Assembly: GCA_903970295.1 (NCBI GenBank)
Contig: CAJCHQ010000054.1
Coordinates: forward strand, 1-7,269
DNA from: Bryobacterales bacterium
GTDB lineage: Bacteria; Cyanobacteriota; Vampirovibrionia; Obscuribacterales; Obscuribacteraceae
DNA: 7,269 nt
Direction: 5' to 3'
The position numbers were made by a program, and so were the translations under genes. How positions within the stretch are numbered: the stretch's first letter is position 1; each line of letters starts with the position of its first letter. Below are positions 1 through 6,687 of the stretch, one piece after another. The notes below the pieces were generated by a model. The model did not search any database, was not told the DNA's origin, and saw nothing but the letters and a program-made list of their open reading frames with translations.

Positions 1-612
1 CCGCTCGGGCACTTGCATGCCGCTCGCAGTCTGGAAGTGATGGGTGAAGTGGAGGCCGCTCAAAAAGAATTCGCCGCCGCCGTCAGTCTCGACAAAAAAG
101 TTCTCATCCCCGAAAAAGAAGTAATCGAGCAGCTTTTGCAAGTTTCTCGTTTCGACGATGTGCTCGATAAATCACAAAAACTATTGACCATGGTGCCAGG
201 CGATGTCGACGCGAGATTGGCTCTGGCTAAAGCGTTCAAAGAAGGCAATCAGCACGATCAGGCGCTTTCAGTGCTCGAACAACTGCTGATCGAAGACCCG
301 CAAAACGGACCCGCATACGTTCTCGCCGGTCAAATTTTCTTGACGGATGGTCGCTTCGTCGAAGCCGACGACATGTTTAGAAAAGCCTGCGATTCAGATT
401 CTTATGAAGGAGACTCGGCTTTGTATTATTCTTGGGGCAAGACGTTAGCCTTGCTCGGATTACACGAGCTGGCTCTCGAAAAATACGAACAGGCCGCCGA
501 GATAGATCCTTACGACGGAGACGTGTACGAAGCCTGGGGCGGTGCCCTCAAGCATCTGGGAAAATTCGCCGAAGCCGCCGAGGTCTACAAACGTGCTTCC
601 GATTACCTCTGA
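1..612 (+). CDS. Tetratricopeptide-repeat (TPR) protein, 5'-truncated
   Basis: The reading frame is open from base 1 to a TGA at 610-612, giving about 203 visible residues. There is no stop or convincing start before base 13, so the gene enters from outside the window; a TTG at 13-15 is only an internal leucine codon. The visible part is built almost entirely of about six degenerate 34-residue TPR units. The clearest are the last three, with the usual small and aromatic pattern: 'GPAYVLAGQIFLTDGRF', 'SALYYSWGKTLALLG' and 'VYEAWGGALKHLGKFAEA', each followed by a helix ending near an 'IDP'-type turn. TPR arrays are protein-binding scaffolds, so no enzymatic role is expected from this portion. 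The histidine-kinase gene starts inside its last codons, so the two are probably translationally coupled, and the TPR protein may act in the same signalling pathway. That role is inference from position. What precedes the visible repeats is unknown. Confidence 0.85.
   Translation, partial: PLGHLHAARSLEVMGEVEAAQKEFAAAVSLDKKVLIPEKEVIEQLLQVSRFDDVLDKSQKLLTMVPGDVDARLALAKAFKEGNQHDQALSVLEQLLIEDPQNGPAYVLAGQIFLTDGRFVEADDMFRKACDSDSYEGDSALYYSWGKTLALLGLHELALEKYEQAAEIDPYDGDVYEAWGGALKHLGKFAEAAEVYKRASDYL
580..583 (+). promoter_or_regulatory. Ribosome binding site deciding the histidine-kinase start
   Basis: A GAGG at 580-583 lies nine bases before the GTG at 593-595, inside the end of the TPR gene. It favours this GTG over the more upstream in-frame GTG at 542, which lacks such a site and would need a 71-nt overlap. 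A TTG at 623, just past the TPR stop, is the main alternative start, but only a short GAG directly abuts it. Confidence 0.45.
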
Positions 613-2821
613 CCAAAACGAGTTGAACGAAAAACGGACCGGACCGCGCCGACTGGCAGATCGCACTGTCAACGACGAGCCCGACATCGACCCCAACGAT
701 GAGCGCGTCAAATCTGAAAAGCGCGCTGAGCTGCTTTTTAAAACCGAGAAGCTGCTTCACTTTCGCCTCTCTTTTGCCGCTGCTGGACTGGTTCTATGTA
801 TCGGTGTCGGCTTCATGGCTAGAACCGATCTGGACCTGCCCTCCTTGATGAGCACCACATTTGGTGTGGTCGTCTATTCGGCTGTCGCCCTTTTTATTTT
901 GCACCGCAATATCATTCACACGCCGCACTTGATTCCGGTGATGAATGCCCTGCTTATTTCGTGCGATGTGCTTGCTTTGACCGGGCTGGTTCATTACACG
1001 CGCGGCGTCGAATCTGATCTCTACGTGCTCTATCTACTGCCGATTTTGCTGTCGAGTTTTGTTTTCGGGCGGCGCGGCATCATGGGCACGTCCTTCCTGG
1101 TTTCGATCTCGTATGTCGGCTTGTTACTGGCAGAAAATGCCAGTCTGCTGCCCTTTATTCTCGATCCGCACAATCAGCAGGGGCTGGCTCAAGCCTACTC
1201 GCAGCAACTCTGGCGCCGCATTCTTGCTCGCAGCGCCCTTCTGGTTAGCGTCACTTTCATCTGGGGACGCTTTTGCGAATATATGTCGGGACTGGAGCGG
1301 CGCAGCGCCAATCGGCTCCGTGACCAACTTCTCGCCAATACTGACCTGGTTGCCGAAGTAAAAGCGACGGCCGCCCGCGAGCGCTTGATCAATTCGATCA
1401 ACTCGGCATTGCGCTCGACACTCGATCTCAATCGTATTTTCGAGACTGCCGTCGACGAATTGGGTAAGGCTCTGCATGTCAGTTGCTGTGCCATTGTCTG
1501 CCCGAGCGCTTACGAAGACGAATTGCCGATCGTCTGCGAATCAGTGCACTCGGCGGAAGAACGAGATGATGATGCCGAGAAGAATCTTTTCTTCGGAGCC
1601 AGCATCTGCGCTTTTGTTTTAAATAGCAAATCCAGATATGAGCGCGATCGCGATGACGAAGTGATCAAGATTTTCCTATTCACCAATCCTGCCGATGAGC
1701 CTTTCTTCGCCCCCGTCAAGGAAGAGTTGAAGCGTCTCAATTTTTCCTCGATGATAATCAAGCCGATGATGTACGCCGATCAATCTAAAGGTGTGCTCTT
1801 GATCGCCGAGCGAGACAAAGACAGAGTCTGGACCGGCTCGGAGTTACAATTGGTCAACTCGGTCGCCGGTCAGGTGGCTGTGGCCATCGAACACGCCGAA
1901 CTCGTCGACCAGCTTTCGCGCAAAAACAAAGATCTGGTGCAGAAAAATCTCAATCTGGACGCCAAAAATTTGGAGTTGCGAGCAATTCAATCGCAATTGA
2001 TTCACCAGGAGAAAATGGCATCACTGGGTCGTCTCGTTGCTGGCATTGCCCATGAGTTGAACAATCCGATTAATTTCGTGCACGGCAATCTGCCTTATCT
2101 CAGAGACTACTTCGAAGATTTGAAAAAGATTGTCGGTGCTCTCGATGGGCTTCCGGCTGAACATAAAAATGAAATCGATGCGCTGAAGAAGCAACTCAAA
2201 TATGAATTCCTGGTCAAAGACCTGGATAACATTCTTGCCGATTTGAATGAGGGCGCCGATCGCATACGGCATATCATCCGAAATTTGAAGAGCTTCAGTC
2301 GTTTGGATGAAGCCGAACTCAAAGAGGCATCATTGCAGGAAGGAATCGAGTCGACGTTGAAAATTCTTTCGCAATACTATGGACGGGACAAAATTCCTGC
2401 ACAATGCGATTTTGCCGAGCTGCCGCCGATTCTATGCTACCCGGGTCAACTTAATCAGGTTTGGATGAATCTTTTGTCCAACGCCGCGCAGGCGGTCGAA
2501 AAGAAGCCAGAGCCTGTGGTTAAGGTGTCGACCAAAATGGAAGATGGGAAAGTCTTAGTCACCGTCAGTGACAACGGGGGTGGTATTAAACCCGAGGTTC
2601 AGAGTAAAATTTTCGAACCTTTCTTCACAACCAAGCCGGTTGGACAGGGTACTGGATTAGGCTTGTCCATATGTCACTCGATCATCGAACGGCATGGAGG
2701 GCAGATCTGGTGTGAATCGACGCCAGAAATCGGGACGACGTTTCGGGTGCGCATTCCCATCTACGCCAGACCTGACGACCTCAGAGAGAAAGCCACAGCC
2801 AAGGCCCATGAGCCAGATTAA
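593..2821 (+). CDS. Membrane-bound sensor histidine kinase with GAF domain
   Basis: About 742 residues from the GTG at 593; 759 if translation starts at 542. A charged N-terminus of about 58 residues is followed by six hydrophobic segments near residues 59-78, 90-104, 113-137, 143-160, 165-181 and 210-226, with only short loops, so the sensor is mostly intramembrane. A GAF-like domain covers roughly 261-440 and a coiled coil 440-480. The phosphoacceptor H-box 'GIAHELNNPINF' has its histidine at 487. An unusually long dimerisation hairpin follows, its second helix reading 'GADRIRHIIRNLKSFSRL'. The ATPase core has an N-box ('NLLSNAAQAV', Asn 630), G1 'DNGGGI' (Asp 660), an F-box 'FEPFFTTK' and G2 'GTGLGLS' (686-692). 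All catalytic motifs are present, so it should autophosphorylate on His 487 and pass phosphate to an aspartate. The obvious partner is the HD-GYP regulator 54 nt downstream. The ligand is unknown. The start overlaps the TPR gene by 20 nt. Confidence 0.93.
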   Translation: MLPITSDQNELNEKRTGPRRLADRTVNDEPDIDPNDERVKSEKRAELLFKTEKLLHFRLSFAAAGLVLCIGVGFMARTDLDLPSLMSTTFGVVVYSAVALFILHRNIIHTPHLIPVMNALLISCDVLALTGLVHYTRGVESDLYVLYLLPILLSSFVFGRRGIMGTSFLVSISYVGLLLAENASLLPFILDPHNQQGLAQAYSQQLWRRILARSALLVSVTFIWGRFCEYMSGLERRSANRLRDQLLANTDLVAEVKATAARERLINSINSALRSTLDLNRIFETAVDELGKALHVSCCAIVCPSAYEDELPIVCESVHSAEERDDDAEKNLFFGASICAFVLNSKSRYERDRDDEVIKIFLFTNPADEPFFAPVKEELKRLNFSSMIIKPMMYADQSKGVLLIAERDKDRVWTGSELQLVNSVAGQVAVAIEHAELVDQLSRKNKDLVQKNLNLDAKNLELRAIQSQLIHQEKMASLGRLVAGIAHELNNPINFVHGNLPYLRDYFEDLKKIVGALDGLPAEHKNEIDALKKQLKYEFLVKDLDNILADLNEGADRIRHIIRNLKSFSRLDEAELKEASLQEGIESTLKILSQYYGRDKIPAQCDFAELPPILCYPGQLNQVWMNLLSNAAQAVEKKPEPVVKVSTKMEDGKVLVTVSDNGGGIKPEVQSKIFEPFFTTKPVGQGTGLGLSICHSIIERHGGQIWCESTPEIGTTFRVRIPIYARPDDLREKATAKAHEPD

Positions 2822-2865
2822 AGACGAATCCAGACCAGACATACGACCGCAGGGAAGACAGTTTC

Positions 2866-2870
2866 GGAGA
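2866..2870 (+). promoter_or_regulatory. Ribosome binding site of the HD-GYP regulator
   Basis: GGAGA ends five bases before the ATG at 2876, a strong Shine-Dalgarno at good spacing. It fixes the start of the response regulator and shows that the gene is translated independently although it is probably co-transcribed with the kinase. Confidence 0.7.
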
Positions 2871-2875
2871 TAAGC

Positions 2876-4003
2876 ATGGCAAGAAGGCACCCCGTTTTAG
2901 TGGTCGACGATGAAGTAGCCAATGTGCGCCTGCTCACACGCGTTCTCAGTGGCGAACACGAAGTCTTCGAAGCGCAAAGCGGCCAAGAGGCAGTGTCCAT
3001 CCTCGAGCGCGAGCCTATTAGCCTGATTATCACCGACCAGCGTATGCCTGGAATGACTGGAGTGCAGCTCCTCGAGCAGAGTTTGTCGATTCGCCCCGAC
3101 GCGATCAAAATTCTTTTGACTGGTTACACCGATGTCCAGGCGCTGATTGACGCGATCAACGCCGGTCACGTTTACAAATATGTGCCCAAGCCGTGGGATG
3201 CGGATGAGCTCAAACTGACAGTGCGCCGCGCGCTCGAAGCTTTCGAGCTGAAAGAAAGCAACGACAATCTCACCCGCGACTTGCGCTATGCCCTGGCCCA
3301 ACTGGAAGAACTCTCCACCGGCGCCATCCGCGCCCTCGCCGATGCTCTCGATGCCAAGTGTGATTACACGGCCGGACACAGCTTGCGCGTCAGCCGCGTT
3401 GCCGTGATGATCGGGCGGGCATTGCAGTTGCCCGACGATCACTTGAAAGACATCGAGCTCGCCGGCATTTTGCATGACATCGGCAAGATAGGCGTGCCTG
3501 AATCGATTTTGTGGAAGCCCTCGAAGTTGACTGAGGAAGAACGCGAAATCATGAGCAAGCATCCAGTCAAGAGTGCCCAGATAATAGGCGAACTGAGAGG
3601 TCTCGCCCGCACCCGCGAATATGTCTTGCACCATCACGAATACTGGGATGGCGGCGGGTATCCGGATGGTCTCACAGGCGAAAATATTCCCCTGGGCGCA
3701 CGCATCATTCTCGTGTCCGATGCTTATGACGCGATGACCACTGACAGACCATACCGCAAGGCCGTCGGGCACGAAGCAGCAATCAACGAATTGCGCCGCC
3801 AGCGCGGCATTCAGTTTGACCCGCAGATTGTCGACACATTGCTTTCGTTGGTCGGCGACAACGATAATTTGCTCAGCGACGTTCCCACCGGATTTCTCGA
3901 GCTCTCCATTCCATCGATTGATCCGGCCGACACCGGCAGGCAGTATCGCGCCGAAGCTGAGCGCCGTGCTCGCCTGCAGGCGGCGGCAGAAATTCAGTCA
4001 TAG
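2876..4003 (+). CDS. Response regulator with HD-GYP domain, probable cyclic di-GMP phosphodiesterase
   Basis: A protein of 375 residues. The N-terminal receiver domain (about 5-122) has the acidic pair D11-D12, phosphoacceptor D54 ('ITDQRMPG'), the switch Thr 82 and Lys 105 of 'KPW', so it should be phosphorylated by a histidine kinase. A helical linker (about 122-150) leads to a complete HD-GYP domain. Visible metal and active-site positions are H168 ('TAGHSLRVSRVA'), H200-D201 ('LHDIGKIG') with K204, H229, the pair H253-H254 within 'HHHEYWDGGGYPDG', and D282 of 'SDAYDAMTTDRPYR'. The signature GYP (261-263) is intact. Known members hydrolyse cyclic di-GMP to pGpG or GMP in the cytoplasm, affecting biofilm, motility and secretion; receiver plus HD-GYP is the RpfG-type layout. 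About 45 residues beyond the domain (330-375) are polar, charged and unassigned. It follows the sensor kinase by 54 nt, so the two likely form a cognate two-component pair lowering cyclic di-GMP in response to a membrane signal. Confidence 0.95.
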   Translation: MARRHPVLVVDDEVANVRLLTRVLSGEHEVFEAQSGQEAVSILEREPISLIITDQRMPGMTGVQLLEQSLSIRPDAIKILLTGYTDVQALIDAINAGHVYKYVPKPWDADELKLTVRRALEAFELKESNDNLTRDLRYALAQLEELSTGAIRALADALDAKCDYTAGHSLRVSRVAVMIGRALQLPDDHLKDIELAGILHDIGKIGVPESILWKPSKLTEEEREIMSKHPVKSAQIIGELRGLARTREYVLHHHEYWDGGGYPDGLTGENIPLGARIILVSDAYDAMTTDRPYRKAVGHEAAINELRRQRGIQFDPQIVDTLLSLVGDNDNLLSDVPTGFLELSIPSIDPADTGRQYRAEAERRARLQAAAEIQS

Positions 4004-4057
4004 CTAACTCTAAAAATGCGATTTTCGGTGCAGTAATTTGCTCTGGCTGATTGTGTC

Positions 4058-4079
4058 GCTGCACCGTATCTGGTGCAGC
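4058..4079 (+). terminator. Stem-loop between convergent genes, possible terminator
   Basis: GCTGCACC (4058-4065) and GGTGCAGC (4072-4079) form a perfect 8-bp stem with a six-base loop, 54 nt after the regulator's stop codon and 26 nt beyond the end of the opposing ATPase gene. This position fits a terminator for the signalling operon. The only T-run is TTTT at 4086-4089, separated from the stem by CCGTGG, so it is not a textbook intrinsic terminator; on the minus strand no U-tract follows at all. An extra GGTGCAG at 4027-4033 could pair with the same left arm. The rest of the intergenic stretch (4004-4105) holds no gene I can support. Confidence 0.35.
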
Positions 4080-4105
4080 CCGTGGTTTTAGTCATGAACA
4101 TGGCA

Positions 4106-5323
4106 TCAGCTCCACAAACAGGAGATGGGAGCAGCCACCAACTTCTCGCCGAAGGGGATTAAATCTTGACTATCGAACAGCACAACGCCGAAGGCAAATT
4201 TATCGCCGCAGGCTCCGGCCAATGCCTTCAGACCTGAAAAGTCTTTTTCAGACGCTGTGGCGCTGGCTTTGACTTCGATGCCGACGATCGTTCCGTCGTC
4301 ACGCTCCAAGATGATATCGACCTCTCGCATTTGCTGATCGCGGAAGTGATAAGGCGTGAGCCGCAAATGCGAGCCAGTCATTAGCCTCAAGATTTCAGCG
4401 AACACAAAACTCTCAAGAACAGCACCAAACTCACGGCGATCATCTTTGACTCGATTGAACGTCAAACTGCGGCTGGTTGAAAGGATGCCTGAGTCGATAA
4501 AATGCAACTTGGGTGATTTTGTTATTCTTTTGATGGCGTTTGTATACCATGGTGGCAGTGTCGATATCAGAAACAATTGCTCCAGAAGTGATACATAGCG
4601 CTGGCTGGTTTTGTAGTTGATGCCAACCTTGCTGCCCAAATCGGAGTAATTGATCAACTGACCGGAATATTGAGCCAGCAGGCGGACAAACTTGGGCAAA
4701 TCAGTCAGTTTTTCAACTTCGGCAAGTTCCCGCAGATCGCGCGTGAGAACCGAATTCAGATACGAGCGGATCCAATCTTGGCGCCGTCGTTCAGTATCTC
4801 GGTTAATGGCTTCAGGAAAGCCGCCGCCCAACACGAGCTGAATCAAATCATCACCGAGAACGACATCCCGAGTAGCAAGCTGTCCGTCAAATACGCAGTC
4901 TAGAAACGTGGATGGTTTGCCGAAAACCTCAACCCGCGCCAGTGGTAACATGCTCAGCGTTTCTATTCGGCCGGCCAGGCTGTCAGCAACCCGTGGTAAT
5001 GTCAGCACGTTGGCTGATCCTGTCAACAAAAACCGACCAGGTCGGTAGTCCTCGTCAATGGACTTCTTGATTGCTAAAAGCAGCTCTGGCACGCGCTGAA
5101 CTTCGTCGATGATGGCACGGTCCAGCCCACGCACGAATCCCACGGGGTCGGCACGTGCTGCAGCTAGTACGGTTGGATCGTCTAATGTCAAGTACCGGTG
5201 ATCGCCTGCAGTCAGCTTTCGAACTAATGTTGTCTTACCGACTCTCCTCGGACCGACTATTAGAATCACCGGGGTGTCTGCCAGTGATTCCCGCACTCTC
5301 GGCTCGATAATCCTGCAGTACAT
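4106..5323 (-). CDS. AAA_14/DUF4143-family ATPase
   Basis: A protein of 405 residues from the ATG at 5321-5323. An in-frame TTG at 5351-5353 would add ten residues but lies inside the repeat array and is less likely. The N-terminal ATPase core shows Walker A 'GPRRVGKTT' (24-32), Walker B 'AIIDEVQRVPELL' with D73-E74, a sensor-like 'LLTGSAN' (99-105) and a possible arginine finger in 'SLAGRIE' (R119). The middle carries the winged-helix region typical of the family ('INYSDLGSKVGINYKTSQRY', about 224-243) and 'FIDSGIL'. The C-terminal DUF4143 part has a PD-(D/E)XK-like set: E304 ('FGAVLESFV'), D336 ('REVDIIL') and E350-V-K352 ('IGIEVKAS' type). Length and domain order are normal for the family and nothing looks truncated. 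These proteins are common, usually lone and often patchily distributed; their function is poorly established, and nucleic-acid binding or cleavage is only inferred. It is convergent with the HD-GYP gene and preceded by the 22-bp array, which may serve as its control region. Confidence 0.92.
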   Translation of the reverse strand: MYCRIIEPRVRESLADTPVILIVGPRRVGKTTLVRKLTAGDHRYLTLDDPTVLAAARADPVGFVRGLDRAIIDEVQRVPELLLAIKKSIDEDYRPGRFLLTGSANVLTLPRVADSLAGRIETLSMLPLARVEVFGKPSTFLDCVFDGQLATRDVVLGDDLIQLVLGGGFPEAINRDTERRRQDWIRSYLNSVLTRDLRELAEVEKLTDLPKFVRLLAQYSGQLINYSDLGSKVGINYKTSQRYVSLLEQLFLISTLPPWYTNAIKRITKSPKLHFIDSGILSTSRSLTFNRVKDDRREFGAVLESFVFAEILRLMTGSHLRLTPYHFRDQQMREVDIILERDDGTIVGIEVKASATASEKDFSGLKALAGACGDKFAFGVVLFDSQDLIPFGEKLVAAPISCLWS

Positions 5324-5337
5324 ATGGTTTTGCTCTT

Positions 5338-5545
5338 GGTTATTAGTATTCAAATGGCCGATAATTAGTATTCTAGCGCCCGGTAATTAGTATTCTAACG
5401 CCCGGTAATTAGTATTCAAATGGCCGATAATTAGTATTCTGACGCCCGGTAATTAGTATTCTAGCGCCAGGTAATCAGTATTCTAACGCTCGGTAATTAG
5501 TATTCTAACGCCCGGCAATTAGTATTGTAATACCTGGTAATTTAG
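5338..5545. repeat. Tandem array of 22-bp direct repeats
   Basis: Nine clear units and one decayed unit follow each other head to tail with an exact 22-bp period. The core ATTAGTATT begins at 5342, 5364, 5386, 5408, 5430, 5452, 5474, 5496 and 5518; a degraded tenth copy with one inserted base starts near 5536. Each unit reads GGTAATTAGTATTC followed by a more variable TAACGCCC-like half. Units 1 and 4 share an identical variant following half (CAAATGGCCGATA), 66 bp apart. There are no unique spacers, so it is not a CRISPR. The period is not a multiple of three and the units contain TAA and TAG, so it is not coding. The array fills the gap between the glycosyltransferase stop codon (5548-5550) and the ATPase start (5323), ending 14 nt before that ATG. 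It could be a multi-site operator, a minisatellite or another protein-binding array; nothing proves any of these. Confidence 0.95.
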
Positions 5546-5547
5546 TG

Positions 5548-6603
5548 TCAAAGAGCTTTCAACTGTTCGCGCACGCTTTGATAGACAACGTCGGGGCTGA
5601 CGTCGACGCCCAGGCCATCTTGCATGTGGCGAGGTTTTTGGGCGAGAGGCAGATCGCGCACGGCTTTAAATTTGCTTCGATTGGGCAAAAGTTTGGCTTC
5701 GTCGGTGGGACCGAATAATGCCACTACCGGTCGATCAAGTGCGACGGCGAGGTGCATTGGCGCTGAATCTACACAGACAAGTAGATCGCACAAGCTGATT
5801 AAGGCAGCGAGGTCGGCGAAGCTTTTCGTCTGGCCCACCGCCGATAGTATCGAGGTCGCGGGCACTTTTTCGAGGAGCTTGGCGATTGTTTCCTGGTCGT
5901 CGGGTCCGCCGGCGACAATGACCTGCACGTCTTGATCGGCTTGCAGGCGGCTGATCAAGGTGACCCAGTTGTCGATTGCCCAGGTTTTGATAATGCCTTT
6001 TTCCACTGCCAGGCGACTAGTGCCCGGATGACTCACGATCAGATGTTTGGTACTGTCTGTGGTGTGGAGAAAATCCCTCATCCTTTCTAAACTATCTGGA
6101 TTGAGGACGGCAGCAGGTAAACAGCTGGCAAGGGGCATCTTCGCTTCGCCGATTCCGCGTGCTAAATCCTGGTACATGCAGGCTGCATATTGTTCCTTGT
6201 TCAAGGGCACGGCGTCGGTAAGGAGCAGCTTGGCAAGCGGGTTGGAGCCATAGCCGACACGTTTTTTGATCCCTGATAAAAATAACAGTGCCGCCACTGG
6301 TGGTGAGGAGCCGGAAGAGACGACGACGTCGTAATTCCCCGCACGAATCAATGAAAGCAATTGCCAGAGGTCAGCAGGCAGAAGGGGGCGCTTTTTGATA
6401 TCGAAGACGATCGTCTTGTCGATCAGATTAGTTATTTGTTCGAATGAGCGAGAGCGAGGCTCGAGCAACAGGGTCAAACTGGCGCTAGGATAGGCTTTGC
6501 GTATACTTTGTAAGGTGGGAAGAAAAAGTATTTCATCACCGATGCCACCAAAATTGATGGCTAGCACTCTGGGAACGCCCTTCTGCGGCTGATTTTGCGT
6601 CAT
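5548..6603 (-). CDS. Glycosyltransferase family 9 (heptosyltransferase-like)
   Basis: A protein of 351 residues from the ATG at 6601-6603 to a TGA at 5548-5550. It shows the two-Rossmann-fold GT-B pattern of family 9: N-terminal 'INFGGIGDEILFLPTL' (GGIGD at 19-23, the acceptor-side glycine loop), central 'SHPGTSR' (191-197) followed by 'KTWAIDNW', then 'VAGGPDDQE' (230-238) and the donor-site block 'DSAPMHLAVAL' (279-289) leading to 'ALFGPTD' (295-301). No signal peptide or membrane segment is visible, so it should act at the cytoplasmic face of the inner membrane. Known members transfer ADP-heptose to lipopolysaccharide core, but the family also includes other sugar transferases, so donor and acceptor cannot be fixed here. 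No clear ribosome binding site lies at normal spacing; a TAGGA about 13 nt upstream is the best candidate. It is divergent from the LytR-CpsA-Psr gene, consistent with envelope glycopolymer synthesis. Confidence 0.92.
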   Translation of the reverse strand: MTQNQPQKGVPRVLAINFGGIGDEILFLPTLQSIRKAYPSASLTLLLEPRSRSFEQITNLIDKTIVFDIKKRPLLPADLWQLLSLIRAGNYDVVVSSGSSPPVAALLFLSGIKKRVGYGSNPLAKLLLTDAVPLNKEQYAACMYQDLARGIGEAKMPLASCLPAAVLNPDSLERMRDFLHTTDSTKHLIVSHPGTSRLAVEKGIIKTWAIDNWVTLISRLQADQDVQVIVAGGPDDQETIAKLLEKVPATSILSAVGQTKSFADLAALISLCDLLVCVDSAPMHLAVALDRPVVALFGPTDEAKLLPNRSKFKAVRDLPLAQKPRHMQDGLGVDVSPDVVYQSVREQLKAL

Positions 6604-6656
6604 AAAATTGCTGCCGTCCTACCTCGAAAAACTACGGTTCGCCTTTTTCTTGCTCG

Positions 6657-6662
6657 TATAAT
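6657..6662 (+). promoter_or_regulatory. Promoter -10 element for the LytR-CpsA-Psr gene
   Basis: A perfect TATAAT lies in the 84-nt divergent gap, placing the transcription start near 6669 and giving a leader of about 20 nt before the TTG start. The expected -35 position (around 6633-6639, TACGGTT) resembles TTGACA poorly, and there is no TGn extension, so the promoter may need an activator or a different sigma factor. Confidence 0.5.
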
Positions 6663-6663
6663 A
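6658..6663 (-). promoter_or_regulatory. Possible overlapping -10 element for the glycosyltransferase gene
   Basis: Read on the minus strand, the bases opposite the plus-strand -10 give TATTAT, five of six matches to TATAAT, 55 nt upstream of the glycosyltransferase ATG. The expected -35 position reads GTTCAA, a weak match. This would make one symmetric AT-rich element serve both divergent genes. Confidence 0.3.
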
Positions 6664-6677
6664 GCCCAGGTTCCCTC

Positions 6678-6680
6678 AGG
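6678..6680 (+). promoter_or_regulatory. Weak ribosome binding site supporting the TTG start
   Basis: An AGG (in CTCAGG) ends seven bases before the TTG at 6688-6690. An in-frame TGA at 6682-6684 rules out any earlier start, and there is no in-frame ATG until after the conserved 'LLLGVD' motif, so TTG 6688 is the best supported start. Confidence 0.45.
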
Positions 6681-6687
6681 TTGAACT

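Noticed and set aside
542..592. Upstream GTG start (542) for the histidine kinase
   Set aside because: It lies deep inside the TPR gene, lacks a ribosome binding site, and the added residues do not resemble any domain.
2897..3772. Minus-strand open frame of 291 codons opposite the response regulator
   Set aside because: It is an antisense shadow: the plus-strand frame contains complete receiver and HD-GYP motifs, while the antisense product shows no recognisable domain and has no ribosome binding site evident.
4011..4025. AAAAT-GCG-ATTTT inverted repeat after the regulator gene
   Set aside because: A five-pair, all-AT stem with a three-base loop is too weak to call a terminator.
5321..5353. 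TTG start at 5351-5353 for the ATPase
   Set aside because: The extra ten codons lie in repeat unit 1 and the linker, and the ATG at 5321-5323 sits at the usual distance before Walker A.
5338..5545. CRISPR array
   Set aside because: Units are contiguous with a 22-bp period and the variable halves are copies of each other, so there are no unique spacers and no cas genes nearby.
5338..5545. Plasmid iteron origin
   Set aside because: The unit length fits iterons, but no Rep gene, DnaA box cluster or partition gene is visible and the flanking genes look chromosomal; kept only as an analogy.
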